Source: Symbiodinium natans
Lineage: Eukaryota; Sar; Dinophyceae; Suessiales; Symbiodiniaceae
Direction: 5' to 3'
DNA length: 64,000 nt
Assembly (NCBI GenBank): GCA_905221605.1
Contig: CAJNDS010001046.1
Location: forward strand, 571,103-635,102
Part shown: positions 46,683-57,810 of the stretch, piece by piece
How positions within the stretch are numbered: the first letter of the stretch is position 1
Layout of the letters: every line of letters starts with the position of its first letter
The notes under the pieces: generated by a model
What the model was told of the DNA's origin: nothing
Databases searched by the model: none
Seen by the model: the letters and a program-made list of their open reading frames with translations, nothing else
Program-made: the position numbers and the translations under genes

Positions 46683-49208
46683 TGGCTCAAGGTCTCGGCT
46701 CAACCCCGGTGGGGTGCACAGGTAGCAGAGCGGTAGCTGTGTGAACCAGCCTCGAGTCCCCTAACTGTTTTGGGTACCAGGCCTGCTTTTTCACAGCCTT
46801 CATTTGAGCCATGTCCAGAACACCTGTGCAGTCGAGACCCTCACTGCCAACAAGTGACGGGTTGGAGTCTTCTCACCCAACTTGCGATGCAGAGAGCCAG
46901 AAGGAAGGCACGGCCCGACTGGAGGGCGAAGCAGCCCGGCTTGGGGAACTCTTCCCTTATGCGAGTCCTCTTACAGCCGGCTGTGGAGTTTCTCCAGCTT
47001 TGGAAGACCAGGTAAGAAGCTCGAGAAACCTGGCAAGTGTAGAGCGAACTTGGGCCCATAGAGCCAATTGTGGTCCCAGCCAAAGCAGGACTTTCCACCA
47101 AGCACTCTGCTTTCGCTGGCATCACAAGGGCCGGAAAGAGTGGCTGCTCCTCTCCGAGGACAGCAGCGTGTATTTTGTTCGCACCAGCAAATCCGGCAAA
47201 ACAGTCCGAGCCGGACCTTGTGGGCAATGGAGATGCATGGAAGACCCAGCAGAGCTCCACGGGGGAACGGGAGGCGACCCGCCCGTGCAGTGGCTTCGCC
47301 TTTTGAACTTCAATTGCACTGGCTGTGGTAACATTCCAACCCATAACCTCAACTTCGTGCCTGGTCCTGGGGAAAGGCAACCAGCGATCTTGTATGGAGA
47401 GGATGGAAGACGCATCGAGCTCCAATGTGCCCTTTGTCTTGAAAACTTCCTGGAGTGCACGTGGAGCTGGCCGAGCTTCGATCAAGCAGTCAGGAGACAG
47501 GTGTTTCTGGACGATGCCTCCCTGGCTGACTTGCGTCAGTTAGGTCACCAAGGTACGGAGCCCGTAGAATCTTCGCTGGCGCCGCTGTCTTCTGCAGCCA
47601 GCGCACATGGCTGGACCTTCCTTGAGGAAGGGTGTTCTCAGGATCTAGACTCCCCAGAAGAAGCATGCAGCAGTGATTGGCTAGTGTGTGGCTTTGAAGA
47701 CTTGGAAGACATCCCCTGGGAGGTCTGACCTAATACGGCCCCAACCCACCCAAATTGCAGGAGCTATGCCCTGCCAGAATCAAGGGTGAGATGCTCACCC
47801 TCCGGAATCCCATTGTCACGGGTGAAGCTTCTCCCCGTACAGTCAGTGACGGTCCTTTAAGCCGTTCCCAAACTGAGAGTGCCACAGGGCACCAAGGAGA
47901 ATCTTGCATAGAATTGGATCATTTAATGATCGCATAAGGATGCAGGTTGTAAGAATGCAAGCAGACAAGTGCTCAGTCCCGGCACGTACCCAGATCCATC
48001 CGTCGGAATATTTTCGCAGTTGTTCCGATGGACACCCTGCAGGACAGGCCGCCTCGATGCGGCTTTTGTTCAGCCTGACACCGGTTCGGCCCCTTGCTCG
48101 GTCTGTGCAGCAGACCGCTGGACCGGGTTTTCGGGCTCAGGTGCTTGTGGGTCTTCCACAGGCCCAACACGGGGTTCTCGCAAACACAGCGCACGAAAGG
48201 ATAACGTAAGAACCGCACCCTGAAGATCCTCACAGGTTGATGAGGGGAGGGAGGGCGCTGAGGGGACTGGAATGGACAGGGAGACGCCGGACGAGGTTCC
48301 GGTAGCTGAGAACAAGCGGGTCTCCCACCCGATTGAGGTTTTAGGGCTTGCCGCCACTCACCCAGTTTGGGGTTACCTGTGTTTGGCCTGTCGAGGATTT
48401 CCTTTGAGATTCCTGCAGGGTGCTGTTGTTTTTCTCCGGGTGGTGCAAGCCCATCTGGAGGAAGCCTAGCGGCAGGCGTTGTTGTTAGGGACCAATGCTT
48501 TGGCTGACGGACAGCCAGAGGCACCAGATTGTGGAGGTTAAAGGCTGTGGCTCGGTGCCTGAAAGCCTGCCCAACTGAGCTGCCCAAATCAACCAAGCCC
48601 TCCCTGCGTGCAAGTGGTATGGGTTCCTTGGAGCCGCTGAGGTTGAACCAGTTAGTAAGAGCGAGAAAGCTGGTTCCCCTTCCTGGTGAGTAAGTGCGAG
48701 AAAGCCAGGTCAGCAAACGGGGCTAACAGGAGCTCAGTGCTGCTGCGGCATGAGTTTCTGGGGCCTAGGTTAGTAAGGGCGAGAAAGCCTAGGCCTGCGC
48801 CGGAGGTTGGCGACTTTGCCAAGCCACTTGCGTTCAGTTTAGTACAGGCATTGCCCATGTATCGGTTCCAGACCTTCTGCCTTTTCTGAGTGAGCCGGAA
48901 GTGGGTGAGTTTCTCCCCTGTACTGGCAGGGCTGATAGGGTAGGCAGTACAGACCAGGCAGTTCAACCTGCAGAACATTTTGCCTAGGGCTTTGTACAGT
49001 GCCAAACCAGTGAGTAGCCGTATGCCGCCGAGCTTCTCGCGGAACTGGTTAAGCCCTTTATTCTTCTCTCGGTGCTCCCTGCACATAGTACGGCCGTGTT
49101 AAGCAGGCCAAGGACACCTCGAGAGACCCTTTTCCGTGCTAGTTAATACCTACCGGAACTTCGGTTCCGAAGAGCCTAACCTGGCTAGCGACGCAGCCCG
49201 CTTTCGAG
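46683..49208 (+). mobile_element. LINE-B partner unit 2, non-autonomous
   Basis: 2526 bp, same plan as unit 1: spliced-leader-like start TGGCTCAAGG, an ORF at 46811-47728, then about 1.48 kb of non-coding sequence with the three conserved-loop hairpins and the terminal hairpin. It ends GCTTTCGAG. Confidence 0.8.
46811..47728 (+). CDS. 305-residue Cys-containing protein of LINE-B partner, unit 2
   Basis: Full-length counterpart of the unit 1 protein, same length and ending (EDLEDIPWEV). Substitutions are spread along it, for example CSSSLASA against RSSRNLASV. The paired cysteines (NCTGCGNIP, CALC) are kept. Function unknown. Confidence 0.55.
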   Translation: MSRTPVQSRPSLPTSDGLESSHPTCDAESQKEGTARLEGEAARLGELFPYASPLTAGCGVSPALEDQVRSSRNLASVERTWAHRANCGPSQSRTFHQALCFRWHHKGRKEWLLLSEDSSVYFVRTSKSGKTVRAGPCGQWRCMEDPAELHGGTGGDPPVQWLRLLNFNCTGCGNIPTHNLNFVPGPGERQPAILYGEDGRRIELQCALCLENFLECTWSWPSFDQAVRRQVFLDDASLADLRQLGHQGTEPVESSLAPLSSAASAHGWTFLEEGCSQDLDSPEEACSSDWLVCGFEDLEDIPWEV

Positions 49209-49221
49209 TGATATATGTGAC
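49209..49221 (+). repeat. Target-site duplication 3
   Basis: TGATATATGTGAC between unit 2 and the autonomous LINE-B. Confidence 0.9.
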
Positions 49222-49787
49222 TGGCTCAAGTTTCGGCTCAACCCCGGTGGGGTGCACACAGTAGCTGAGCGGTAGCTGTGGTGAACCAGCCTCGAGTCCT
49301 CAAACTGTCGTTGGGGAACAGGCCTCATTCAACCCCATCTTGTCCGTAGTTAGAGCCATCTGTGTGTCAGTGCAAGGTGAGTCTCTCCCTTGTTGCTGGG
49401 CTGAGCAGCAAGTGAGTCTCTCCTTGTTCCCTCCGGCCTCCGGCCTGGGGCCCCCCCCACACCACGGCGGGCAGAGAGCGATCTCGCACCCCTGAGGTGC
49501 AGCGTTTTGGGGTAGCCGAGAGGGTTCCCTTGGAGGAATCAATCAAGCCCTATTTACAAGCCGAGTTCGAGGAGCAGCCCAGTGCCCGCGACCTCACACC
49601 GGGGCAGAGGGTCACAAACCAACTCCGTGCTTTGGCTCGTTGGTCTAAGACCAGGAACGACTGGATCGTTGACGCTGGGAAACTTCTGTCGGAGGCCCGC
49701 CGGCAGAAGTGGTGCAATAAGTCCAACATCTGAGCCCTTCCTTCAGGCTAGGAGCCTCTGTTTTCTACTTGGTTCTTCCTGACCAAG
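49222..49787 (+). other. LINE-B 5' leader with a short possible ORF
   Basis: 566 bp. The first ~110 bp are shared with the partner units and include TAGC.GAGCGG, which resembles a Pol III A box. A 78-codon open frame (49497-49733, GTG at its start) encodes a charged helical peptide (NQLRALARWSKTRNDW) of unknown reality. GAGTCTCTCC occurs twice (about 49379 and 49414). Confidence 0.4.
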
Positions 49788-50846
49788 ATGAGCTTCACAA
49801 CCTGCGAGCATTGCTTCACAGGATGGGTTCCTCGCCAGGACCTAGCTTGGTATCCCACCTGTTGGCATTGTGGCAAACCGTGGAAAAAGCAGCCAAAGAA
49901 AACGGGGAATTGGTCCTGGGGCACTGAGAGGAAGTGGACGCCAGAGAGGGTGAGAATCTCCCCAAAAGCTCAAAAGGGCAACAGAGCTGTGAAGGCCCTA
50001 GATCAGGCATGGCAGCACCTGGATGAAGGAGCCCGGACTGTGTTAGAAGCGGCAGGCTGGACCCCGACGCACCCGCAACCACCCCCGGGCCTGGAAGCCA
50101 GAGGAGCCATGTCTGACCAAGAATACAAGGAGGCCGCACAGAGCCTGTGGAACGGAGCAGATGAAGCAGCCAAGATTCTGCTCAAGGAAGCAGGCATCGA
50201 GGAGCCCAAGGATGAGCAAATGGAGGAGGTTCCACCAAAAGTGCGACTTCAGAAAACAATGGCGGCCTACAAACAGAACACGAATGAGCTTCGCTCGCTC
50301 ATTGCCAAGAAGGTTCAGCTCCAAAGCCGCACCGAAAGGCTCAAGGAACAGTTTGAGCAGAGTATGAAAGAACTTGCAGCAATGTCGGAGAAAATCTCCC
50401 AGAAAGAGCAGGACATCCTCAAGATCCAATCTGCAGTCAAGGAGCAGGTTGAAAAGGAGGATCAACCAAAGCAGGCCGTCGAAGCCAGCAGGCTCCTAAG
50501 ATGTGCCGGCATTGCCCTCACGCCTGAGCAGCAGGCGCAGCTGAACAAGCATCTCAGGCACGAGGCTGAAGAAGGGGAGCCCCAGAATTTTCCCACCTGG
50601 AAGAAGGAGGTGGGAGTACCCGCCGAGTTGATAGGAGCTGCTTTTCCAGAGGGAACAGAGTTCGGCCGACAAGAAGAAGATTGGATTTTCGGAGTAGCCC
50701 AACCGAGGGTCGAGCTACTCCCCTTGAAAATCAGGATGAGCACCTGTCGGGCAAGGGCCCGCAGCGAACGCGTCACAGTTTTGCAGTATAGCAGGTGGAT
50801 GTGCACCGTTGGAGCAGCCAGTTTTTCTGCCTCCTCCGGAGGGTAA
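49788..50846 (+). CDS. LINE-B ORF1 protein, zinc ribbon plus coiled coil
   Basis: ATG at 49788, 352 codons. Residues 6-30 have CEHC and CWHC pairs, a zinc-ribbon-like start. Residues about 150-240 are a strong coiled coil rich in Gln, Glu and Lys (LQSRTERLKEQFEQSMKEL). A trimer-forming coiled coil with a nucleic-acid-binding part is the usual LINE ORF1p design (family knowledge). It overlaps the following frame by about 38 bases in the +1 phase. Confidence 0.65.
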   Translation: MSFTTCEHCFTGWVPRQDLAWYPTCWHCGKPWKKQPKKTGNWSWGTERKWTPERVRISPKAQKGNRAVKALDQAWQHLDEGARTVLEAAGWTPTHPQPPPGLEARGAMSDQEYKEAAQSLWNGADEAAKILLKEAGIEEPKDEQMEEVPPKVRLQKTMAAYKQNTNELRSLIAKKVQLQSRTERLKEQFEQSMKELAAMSEKISQKEQDILKIQSAVKEQVEKEDQPKQAVEASRLLRCAGIALTPEQQAQLNKHLRHEAEEGEPQNFPTWKKEVGVPAELIGAAFPEGTEFGRQEEDWIFGVAQPRVELLPLKIRMSTCRARARSERVTVLQYSRWMCTVGAASFSASSGG

Positions 50847-52575
50847 CAGGCCTCGGCGCCATTGGAGGCCGAAGCAAGGAGGCAAGGAGACCCAGGGCAG
50901 CCAGGACCCGCGGTTGAGCCCTGTGGTCAAATATGTTCTCAACAGGCTGGACTCCGCCTGCAAGACTCACATGACCATGGCTCACGAAGAGCAAGCCCCA
51001 GTTCCCACACAAGGGTTTGGGGCGCAATTTTGCAGCACTCCGAATACTCTCGACTCAGACCGAGGAGCTACTCCCCTGCTCTTGCAGGCGGATACGGAGC
51101 ATGAAGAGAGTTTCTCCTTCAGCACGCAGGAGCAGCCTGTTTGTGCAGAAGGTTCGGCTAGTGTAAACAAGTGGCTTTCTAGGAGTAGGAGAAAGACCAC
51201 TCCCAGAAAGACAGCACTGGCCTTTGTAAAAGCGGAGTCGCCAGTCGGCCTCAGTGGCCCCAAATTCTTTCCCGCGTCTTTGCTAGACGACAGCGACATG
51301 ACGCAAACCCCAGCAACTTGTACAGCTTCAGTGGGAACCAGACCACCTTCAGGGCATACTGGTCAAAATACTAGGAAGAAGCATGCCCTTGTGGAACCAC
51401 GAAACCGAAAGCAAGCCAAGCTGTGGCACAAGTTAGAGGTTCAACTCGATGGACAGCACGCCATCAGCGCCGAAGCCGAAGGGACGATCATTGAACTAGC
51501 GGAACAAGCCCCTCAGAACGAGGGGCTCTTGGAGCACTGGACTTTGGAGCAGCTTTTCAGCTGTGCTTCTCGAGGCCCGTCGGTAGGGGTATCACCCTTG
51601 AGGATGGCTCTCAAGGACGTGCAACAGCAGCTAAGCCTTCCCTCCAAAGAACCACTTCAAATTCGCTCTTCCAATGTCACCAGTTGGAGGGCGGAAATTG
51701 TAACTTGGCTTGACCAACTCAAGGAGCCGGTTGTGTGCCTTCAAGAAACCCGCCTTATCGGAGACTCAAGAGAGTCAGCGGCCCGGAAAGCAGCACGATG
51801 CGGCTACGAGTTGCATGGCGGGTCGGGCTCCCCTGGTCAAGGGAAAGGAGTCCTCGGAGGTACGGGGATCCTGGTTCGTAAGCATTGGCAAGCCCGTTTC
51901 TTAAATCATGTTTCTTTCGAGGGAGGCGGCTTCACTGCAGTTGCGGTCAGAACAAGACAGGCGGAGATTGCATGCTTCAGCGTCTACTTGCGGTCAGGTG
52001 TAGCGTATGATTCGCACCCAAACGCTGAAATCCTGTCCCGCCTAATGGCAAATATAAAGGCTCACTCTGGGCACTGGTTTGCCATAGGGGATTGGAATGT
52101 GGCTCCAGAGGAGCTCCTGGCCAGCAACATCCTCAGTGAACTACAAGCTTACCCGATTGTGACTGGGCAGGCTACGTGTGATAGTGGCAACGAACTTGAC
52201 TACTGCATCTGCAGCAGCAAGCTCAGGAGCATCTCCAGCATTGCAGCAGATTGGACTGCCCCACATCGGCCCCACTCTAGCCTGATCCTCACTTGTGATA
52301 CGATGGGGGGCCAGTGTAAGGTTTTCCAGCTGCCTGCGTATGGACCTGTTGGTGAAGTAGCAGGGTGCAGCAGGAAAATGCCGTGCATCACGCATATCAA
52401 GTGGATGGGGCGTGAGATTTCTGATGAAGTCTCGCTGGCATTTGCCGCCCTGGCCCAAGAGTGTTCGGCAACGGTGTGTCCCGAAGAAACCGCAGTCCGG
52501 GGCATCACCTTGTCATTGAAACACGGTCGACTTATGGCCCCGTCCAAAGTCTATCAGTACACGGACAATCATGCG
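50809..52575 (+). pseudogene. LINE-B ORF2, N-terminal part with APE endonuclease
   Basis: The frame runs to 52731, but meaningful sequence ends near 52575 where RT continues in the +1 frame. There is no ATG at the frame start; the first is about 58 codons in. About 280 residues of low-conservation sequence precede an APE endonuclease (51660-52310) with VVCLQETRL, FAIGDWNVAPEEL, ELDYCICS and HRPHSSLIL. It cuts the target, here TGATATATGTGAC (inference from the flanks). Confidence 0.75.
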
Positions 52576-53404
52576 AAATGGCGACATCGACGCCCGCAAG
52601 TGGATCGAGGACGAAGCCTCAAGGGCCCTCAAGGAGCACGTCCGTTGCGACAAGGAGCGTTACAAGGAGTGGCTAGACGGCGCCGTACAGAAAGGAATGC
52701 GGCCTCTCTTCCGCGCCATGAAAAGCCATGAGTCTGGCCTTGATAGGCCTTTCCAAACAATGGAACCCATGCTCCGTCCATACTGCCGATTGGCCCAGTG
52801 GCAACCGATTTGGCAAGGAGAGTTCGAGCCTGTTCCAACCGTTTTTCCCCTACTGCACGCAGAAGCTAAGCGAGAGGCCGAGCTACTCCCTCCGCTAGAC
52901 CCACTGGCAATTATGCTCCGCATCAAAAGTCTGCCTCTGAAAGCCCCAGGACCAGATGGATGGACGATTCCCTTCCTTAAAGCCCTGCCTGAAAAACGGG
53001 TCGAGGATCTCACCCAATTCTTTCACCTTGTGGAAAAAACCGGCCAGGCCCCGCATCAGTGGTGTACCACACAGGTCACCATGCTTGTTAAGTCGGTAGA
53101 AATCGAACGCCCGATTGCACTATGCCATGTGGCGTACAAGCTTTGGACCCAAGCCAGGTACAACCTGGTGGCTGAATGGATGGCCCGCTTTGAGCTTGTA
53201 GCTCCGTGGGACGCGGCTCGTCCAGGACAAGCTTGTTTGGACATTTCAGTCCGCAGAGTCTTCCTCTCCGAAATTAGCCGATCGAGAGGTTTAAGTCGGG
53301 TGAGTATCTTCATCGACCTCACTACTTTTTATGAGACAGTGGAGCACGAGCTGCTGATCCAACAAGCCAAAATCCTGGGTTTCCCCAGGTCGTCCTCAAT
53401 ATAG
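52571..53404 (+). pseudogene. LINE-B reverse transcriptase, N-terminal half
   Basis: Continues ORF2 after a +1 shift. Contains LKAPGPDGWTIPFL, IALCHVAYKLW and IFIDLTTFYETVEHELL (motif A, catalytic Asp). It ends at a TAG (53402) caused by a frameshift near 53385; the true continuation (QVVLNIALQIYRGERLISS) is in another frame. Confidence 0.75.
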
Positions 53405-54580
53405 CGCTCCAGATATATCGAGGCGAAAGACTGATCTCCTCCGAGGGTCGAGTTTCTCACCCCATATGGGCCAGCAGGGGCATAATGGCAGGCTGCCCCA
53501 TTGCCCCTGCCTTGGCAAAGTTGGCGTTGTTTCCCACTTGCCAGAAGGTTTACCAGTCGAACCAGATCCAGTCCATGGATGTATGGCTGGACGACATCTC
53601 AGTCGATGTCGAGCACCGCGAACCGCAGGCAGCAGCAAGGCAGGCACTTGCAGTGTTCCGCATGCTTCAGTTGGAGCTAGGAGCAGCCAGGCTGCAACTT
53701 AGCATCCGGAAGTCAGCCTTTGTATGCTCGGATGGGTCTGCGGAAAAAGAGCTCCGTATCAGGAGAAAGGTCAAAGAGCCGCAGGTGCAAAGTCTCGTCA
53801 AAGACTTGGGGGCGGATTCGTCTGGAGGCAGAAGGAGGCGGGTAAAGACCTCAAACAGCCGCATTCAGAAAGCGGTCAAGAGGAGCGCCAAACTTCATCG
53901 GTTAGGGCTAGGCCAGAAAAAGCATGCGATTCGCGCTTTTAAAACCAGCGCCTTTACGGCGGGCACCTGGGGGCATCAGGCCCAAGGGCTGTCTCCAAAG
54001 AGAATGAAGGTGGTGAGGGGAATGGCGGTGTCCCACTCCACCAGACTGGCGCTTGGTTCAGCGGACGTGGTCTTTGATATGGGCGAGTTTAATGTTCAAG
54101 ACCCGGTTATCCGCATCGTTCTGGAACATTGGGACAGCCTAAGCCGATGCGTAGCCATCAATGGCCCGTGTGCGCCACGCATTCAACAAGCATGGGGGGT
54201 AACGTGGAAAAGACTTGCGCGAGCGGCTCACCCCTGGAGACTAGCAGCTGGTCCGATTGCCGCTATGGTGTGCTATCTTCGCGACATGGGTTTTGAAGCT
54301 CCCGCCATGGAAGTATGGTCGAGGCCAGACCTCACCATTAGACTCGAGTGGGGAAACGCCAGAACAGCACAGCAGGTGAAGGAGCAGCTGCGAGGAGCCA
54401 TGCTGCGCGATCGTTGGGGGCGAATTGCAAGCCAGCACGGCGGCGGAGGAGCCGAGCAAGGTTTAGACTGGACGACCCACAGGAGCCTGCTGAAAAAAGC
54501 CAAAGGGAACACTCTAAAGGTAACAGGGCTACGCATGGTCTGGCAAGGCGCTGTAGCCTTTAATGGACATGGCGGGCACG
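53389..54580 (+). pseudogene. LINE-B reverse transcriptase, C-terminal half
   Basis: Carries GIMAGCPIAPALAKLAL (motif B) and VWLDDISVDVEH, where WLDD replaces the usual FADD of motif C but keeps both Asp. Thumb-like basic sequence follows. The frame continues to 54684 but loses sense near 54580, where the next frame gives the natural HTCPAWAAHD Cys/His segment. Confidence 0.7.
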
Positions 54581-54584
54581 CGGT

Positions 54585-56096
54585 GTGCATGCGCTCCACA
54601 CTTGCCCTGCGTGGGCAGCGCACGATATTGGCCCTGACCCTGAGTGGAGGAGTAGGGTGGATGCACCAGAATGCTTCTGGTTGAGAGGGCTAGTCCCAGC
54701 CCCGCTTACCAAGCACCCTGACCACCCTCCCTCTCTCCTCGAAACCCGTGTTGAAGGAAACCTCGAAGAAGCGGCACAGAGCTGCCAATCAGTCTGGTTT
54801 GGTACGGACGGATCAGGAGGACCACAGGCCTCCGATCCCAGGCTCAGAATGGCAACCTGGAGCTTAGTTGCCATACAGCGCAAGGATGGCCATCTGCCGG
54901 CATGCTGCTGGCAAGGCCCGGAGCCGGATCCGGCCTACAAGATTGTAGGGTATGCGGTGGGGGTCCTTCAGGTAGGTTTCACGGTAAATGACGCTGAGTC
55001 AAAGGCACTTGATTTCCTTTTGGGCTTGTCCAACCAAAACAATTTTGTTGCCTGCGATAGCAAAATTGCGCTCACTAGACTTAAAAACCCCAACGCCCAT
55101 TTCCTTTGGCCAAGTATTTGGACCGCAGGTCAGGATGACCGAAACAGATTGAAACCGGTCTGGACAAAAGGGCACTTAACCAAAGAGGAGCACGCAGCCA
55201 GGCATGGCACCGGCTCCTCATGGGCCTGGGAAGCCAACAGACATGCAGACTGGCTGTGCGGTCAAAAGGCCAATGAGATTTTGTCACAAGTGCATGTGGC
55301 AAACGTCAGGCAAGTTGACAGCACTGCACGAGAGATCTCCACTTTCTTAGGAAAGCGAGCTGAGTTCCTCCTCGCAAATTGCCCGCTGCCCTCAGCAAAT
55401 GAGGTCAAATTTGAGAGGAAGGCTAAGGCCAAGGCCGCGCTTCCCTCCAAAAAAGGACCCAACAAAAAACAGCTTCTTTTGCATGCAGTCAAGGAGGCCA
55501 ATCCTCAGACCATGCACAATTGGAAAATCTCTAGCGGAGAAAGCACCAACAACCTGTGCATCAAGTGCGAAGGGTGCGGGCTTTACGTGCAACAAGTCGA
55601 TCCGCATGAGGTGGTTGTGCACGTTCTTCAGTTCCCGTGCCAGAGTCTGCCTGTGCCCACCTCGACTCCGTGGGGCTTTCACGTGTCTCACCACTTGATC
55701 AACCTTGGAGAGTCAGTGGTATGCAAAAAGTGTGGAGTTTTCCAAGCTGTCAGAATCCTAAAGGCCAAACCGGGATGTCAAGGCAGGTGCAGTCAGGTCT
55801 GCAAGAAGCCTAACAGCAAATTCCAAGAAGCCCAAAAAAGAAGCCTAGACCCCAAGGCTGGCGTGAAAGCCTTCTTCGGCTTGAGGCAGAGTTGCTCGCC
55901 CCATCCCGCAGCCGTTGTGCCTTCAAACACCAGTGCATGTGAAGCAGTGGCAAGTAGCAGCACAGGAGAGTCTCTCCCTCAGATTCCTCCTTTGCCTCCC
56001 CAGACCACACCCGCTTTTCCCAAGTCTAAAGCCAAAATTAAAGCCAAAGCAAAAAAGGATGGCCTGACACAAACCGCTCTCTCTTTTAGAAAGTGA
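54585..56096 (+). pseudogene. LINE-B RNase H and Cys-rich C-terminus
   Basis: RNase H at about 54795-55260 with FGTDGSGG, DAESKALDF, VACDSKIAL, VWTKGHLT and ANRHADW, the D-E-D-D set. This points to an RNase H-bearing LINE lineage (I/R1-like; inference). The C-terminus has CIKCEGCGLYV and VVCKKCGVFQ, a possible zinc module, then a basic Lys/Ala-rich tail. The TGA at 56094 is followed in frame by GCT ATG, the start of the last ORF. Confidence 0.75.
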
Positions 56097-56099
56097 GCT

Positions 56100-57553
56100 A
56101 TGGGAAAAGGATGGAATAAAGGACACGGCAAATCCAAAGGCCTCAAAGGCAAGCAATCAAGATTGCCACAAGAAGAGCTGGATGCAGCAAGGGAGGTGAA
56201 CATGGAAAGAAGTGCGCGAGATCTCCCTACAAAAAGCCCTGGTTCGATTTCCAGGAGTAAAGCAAGGAGCCATGCTAGGCATCTTTCCTTAGCGGAAAGC
56301 GATGCGCGTTTCCGGGCGAACTCAACACCACGCCCTACACCACCTGCTCCTCCGCCAAGCAGGCGAGCCCAGGCGGAAGACGTGGCCGAAGCTCCTTCGG
56401 ATGCAACCCAGGAGTGGCGCTCCGATCAGCTTTCCCCCTGGGAACGAAGGGTCAAGTTAAGAAGCTCCTCAGATCAAGCGGGCACAGAAGGGAAGAGGTT
56501 CTCTCCCGAAACGCGGCTCCTCTGCCAAACTCCTCCTCATCGAACCCTGGGCGCCCTGATGCCCACGCGGAGGTTGAGGATCTCACCTCTCTTCATGACC
56601 CCGCAAGCTCTCCCGAGAGCTCAGGGTGGCCCCTGGACAACAAAGCATCCAATGAAGGATCAATAGTCCTCCGTGAAGCAAACCCTCAGACAGATAGAGC
56701 GGCTAGTTCTGGAAGAAACGACGCAGTGGCAGTAGACGAGCGTCGGAGGGCAGACCCACAGGAAGTCGCGTTCCACTTTCAAGGCCAGTGGAAGGCACAC
56801 CGCGGCAAGCCAAAGGAACCTCTGCACTATCTTCCTGTCAACCTAGTCATGATCCATGACATCACCCACAGCCTCCATGTCCGGGACACCATGGATCTGA
56901 CTATGCTCATGTTCGGCCGTACGCGAGTAGCCTATGTAGCCGAATCGGCTCCCCTGGTGTGGAAATTTTCGGATGAAAGCCAAGCCGAAGAGGAGCGCAT
57001 CAGTAATATCTTTCCCCGGTTAACGGCGAAGGTCTACTGGTATGGGCTTGTGCGAATCCGCCTGCTGTGGAGGGGCGGAGAGCAGGTGTTTCCATTTTAC
57101 ATGTCGCTGCAGGAGCGGTGTGTTCCAGGGGTTGAGGTTCTCACCCGTTTCGGCGCTGGAAGCCAGAGTTGCTTCCAGTTCTTGTGCTACATGGCCATCA
57201 TTTTGGCCTATCTTCGAGCTGCAGGGTGGACCCTCCGCGATTTGGGACCACTAAATGCAGCTGTGAGTCGTACCACGGCGAATTCCCCCCATCCGAGGCT
57301 CATTTTCTTCGACACGAATGAATGGACATGGGAGGGAAAGGAAGCCAAACACAGCTGGACAGGCTTTTGGTCGCTTGTGGCGGATTTCAGCCCTTCACGC
57401 CAAGGCTGGCTGCGCGACAAGCTCAGACACGTTGGCGTGTACCCAAGGTGGTGCGCGGAAACACTGTTAATGGAGTGTCAGCCCTTCTGGAGCCATCTCA
57501 GCGAACAGGGCATTATCGACTCGGGAGGGCCCTGTTTCTGTGATCTGCGATGA
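56100..57553 (+). pseudogene. LINE-B ORF4, kinase-like protein
   Basis: ATG at 56100, in frame after the ORF2 stop; a shift near 56450 moves it to the frame ending at 57553. The N-terminus is basic and disordered (GKGWNKGHGKSKGLKGK). The C-terminal ~230 residues resemble a protein-kinase fold: VWKF (candidate Lys), EEERISNIF (helix C Glu), an inserted beta-rich part, LRDLGPLNAAV (compare HRDxxxxN; His replaced by Leu) and LIFFDTNEW (DFG-like Asp). The Gly-rich loop is not evident. The kinase assignment is motif-level inference; a pseudokinase is equally possible. Confidence 0.5.
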
Positions 57554-57797
57554 GCCAGAAGGTGAGTTCTCCCTGTGCTGCGGCGAGAATCTTGTCAAGT
57601 CTGTAAAGACTCTGAGGGATGGTGAGGTTCTCCCTGCCCGTAGCTCTTTCCGTAACATCTCGGATGCCTTCACAAGCACGGCCGTGTTTAGCAGGCCAAG
57701 GCATTCCCGAGAGTAGTTGTTCTCACTGTTTCACCTTAACTTCCGGGGCTTTGGTCCCGAAGAGCCTCATTGGCTAGCGACGTTGCCCGCTTTCGAG
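57554..57797 (+). other. LINE-B 3' untranslated region
   Basis: About 240 bp shared in its last part with the partner units (GCAGGCCAAGG, then the terminal hairpin 57744-57759). Contains GGTGAGGTTCTCCCTG. Confidence 0.7.
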
Positions 57798-57810
57798 TGA
57801 TATATGTGAC
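57798..57810 (+). repeat. Target-site duplication 4
   Basis: TGATATATGTGAC between LINE-B and unit 4. Confidence 0.9.

Larger units (their letters stand above)
49222..57797 (+). mobile_element. LINE-B, autonomous non-LTR retrotransposon (8.6 kb, decayed)
   Basis: Starts TGGCTCAAGTTTCGG and ends GCCCGCTTTCGAG without an A tail. Order: a 5' leader with a short ORF, ORF1 with coiled coil, APE endonuclease, RT, RNase H, Cys-rich tail, and a kinase-like last ORF. Frame breaks near 52570, 53385, 54580 and 56450 make this copy inactive as it stands. It carries many copies of a short palindrome-like motif (GAG-NNN-CTC-MCC). Confidence 0.85.
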
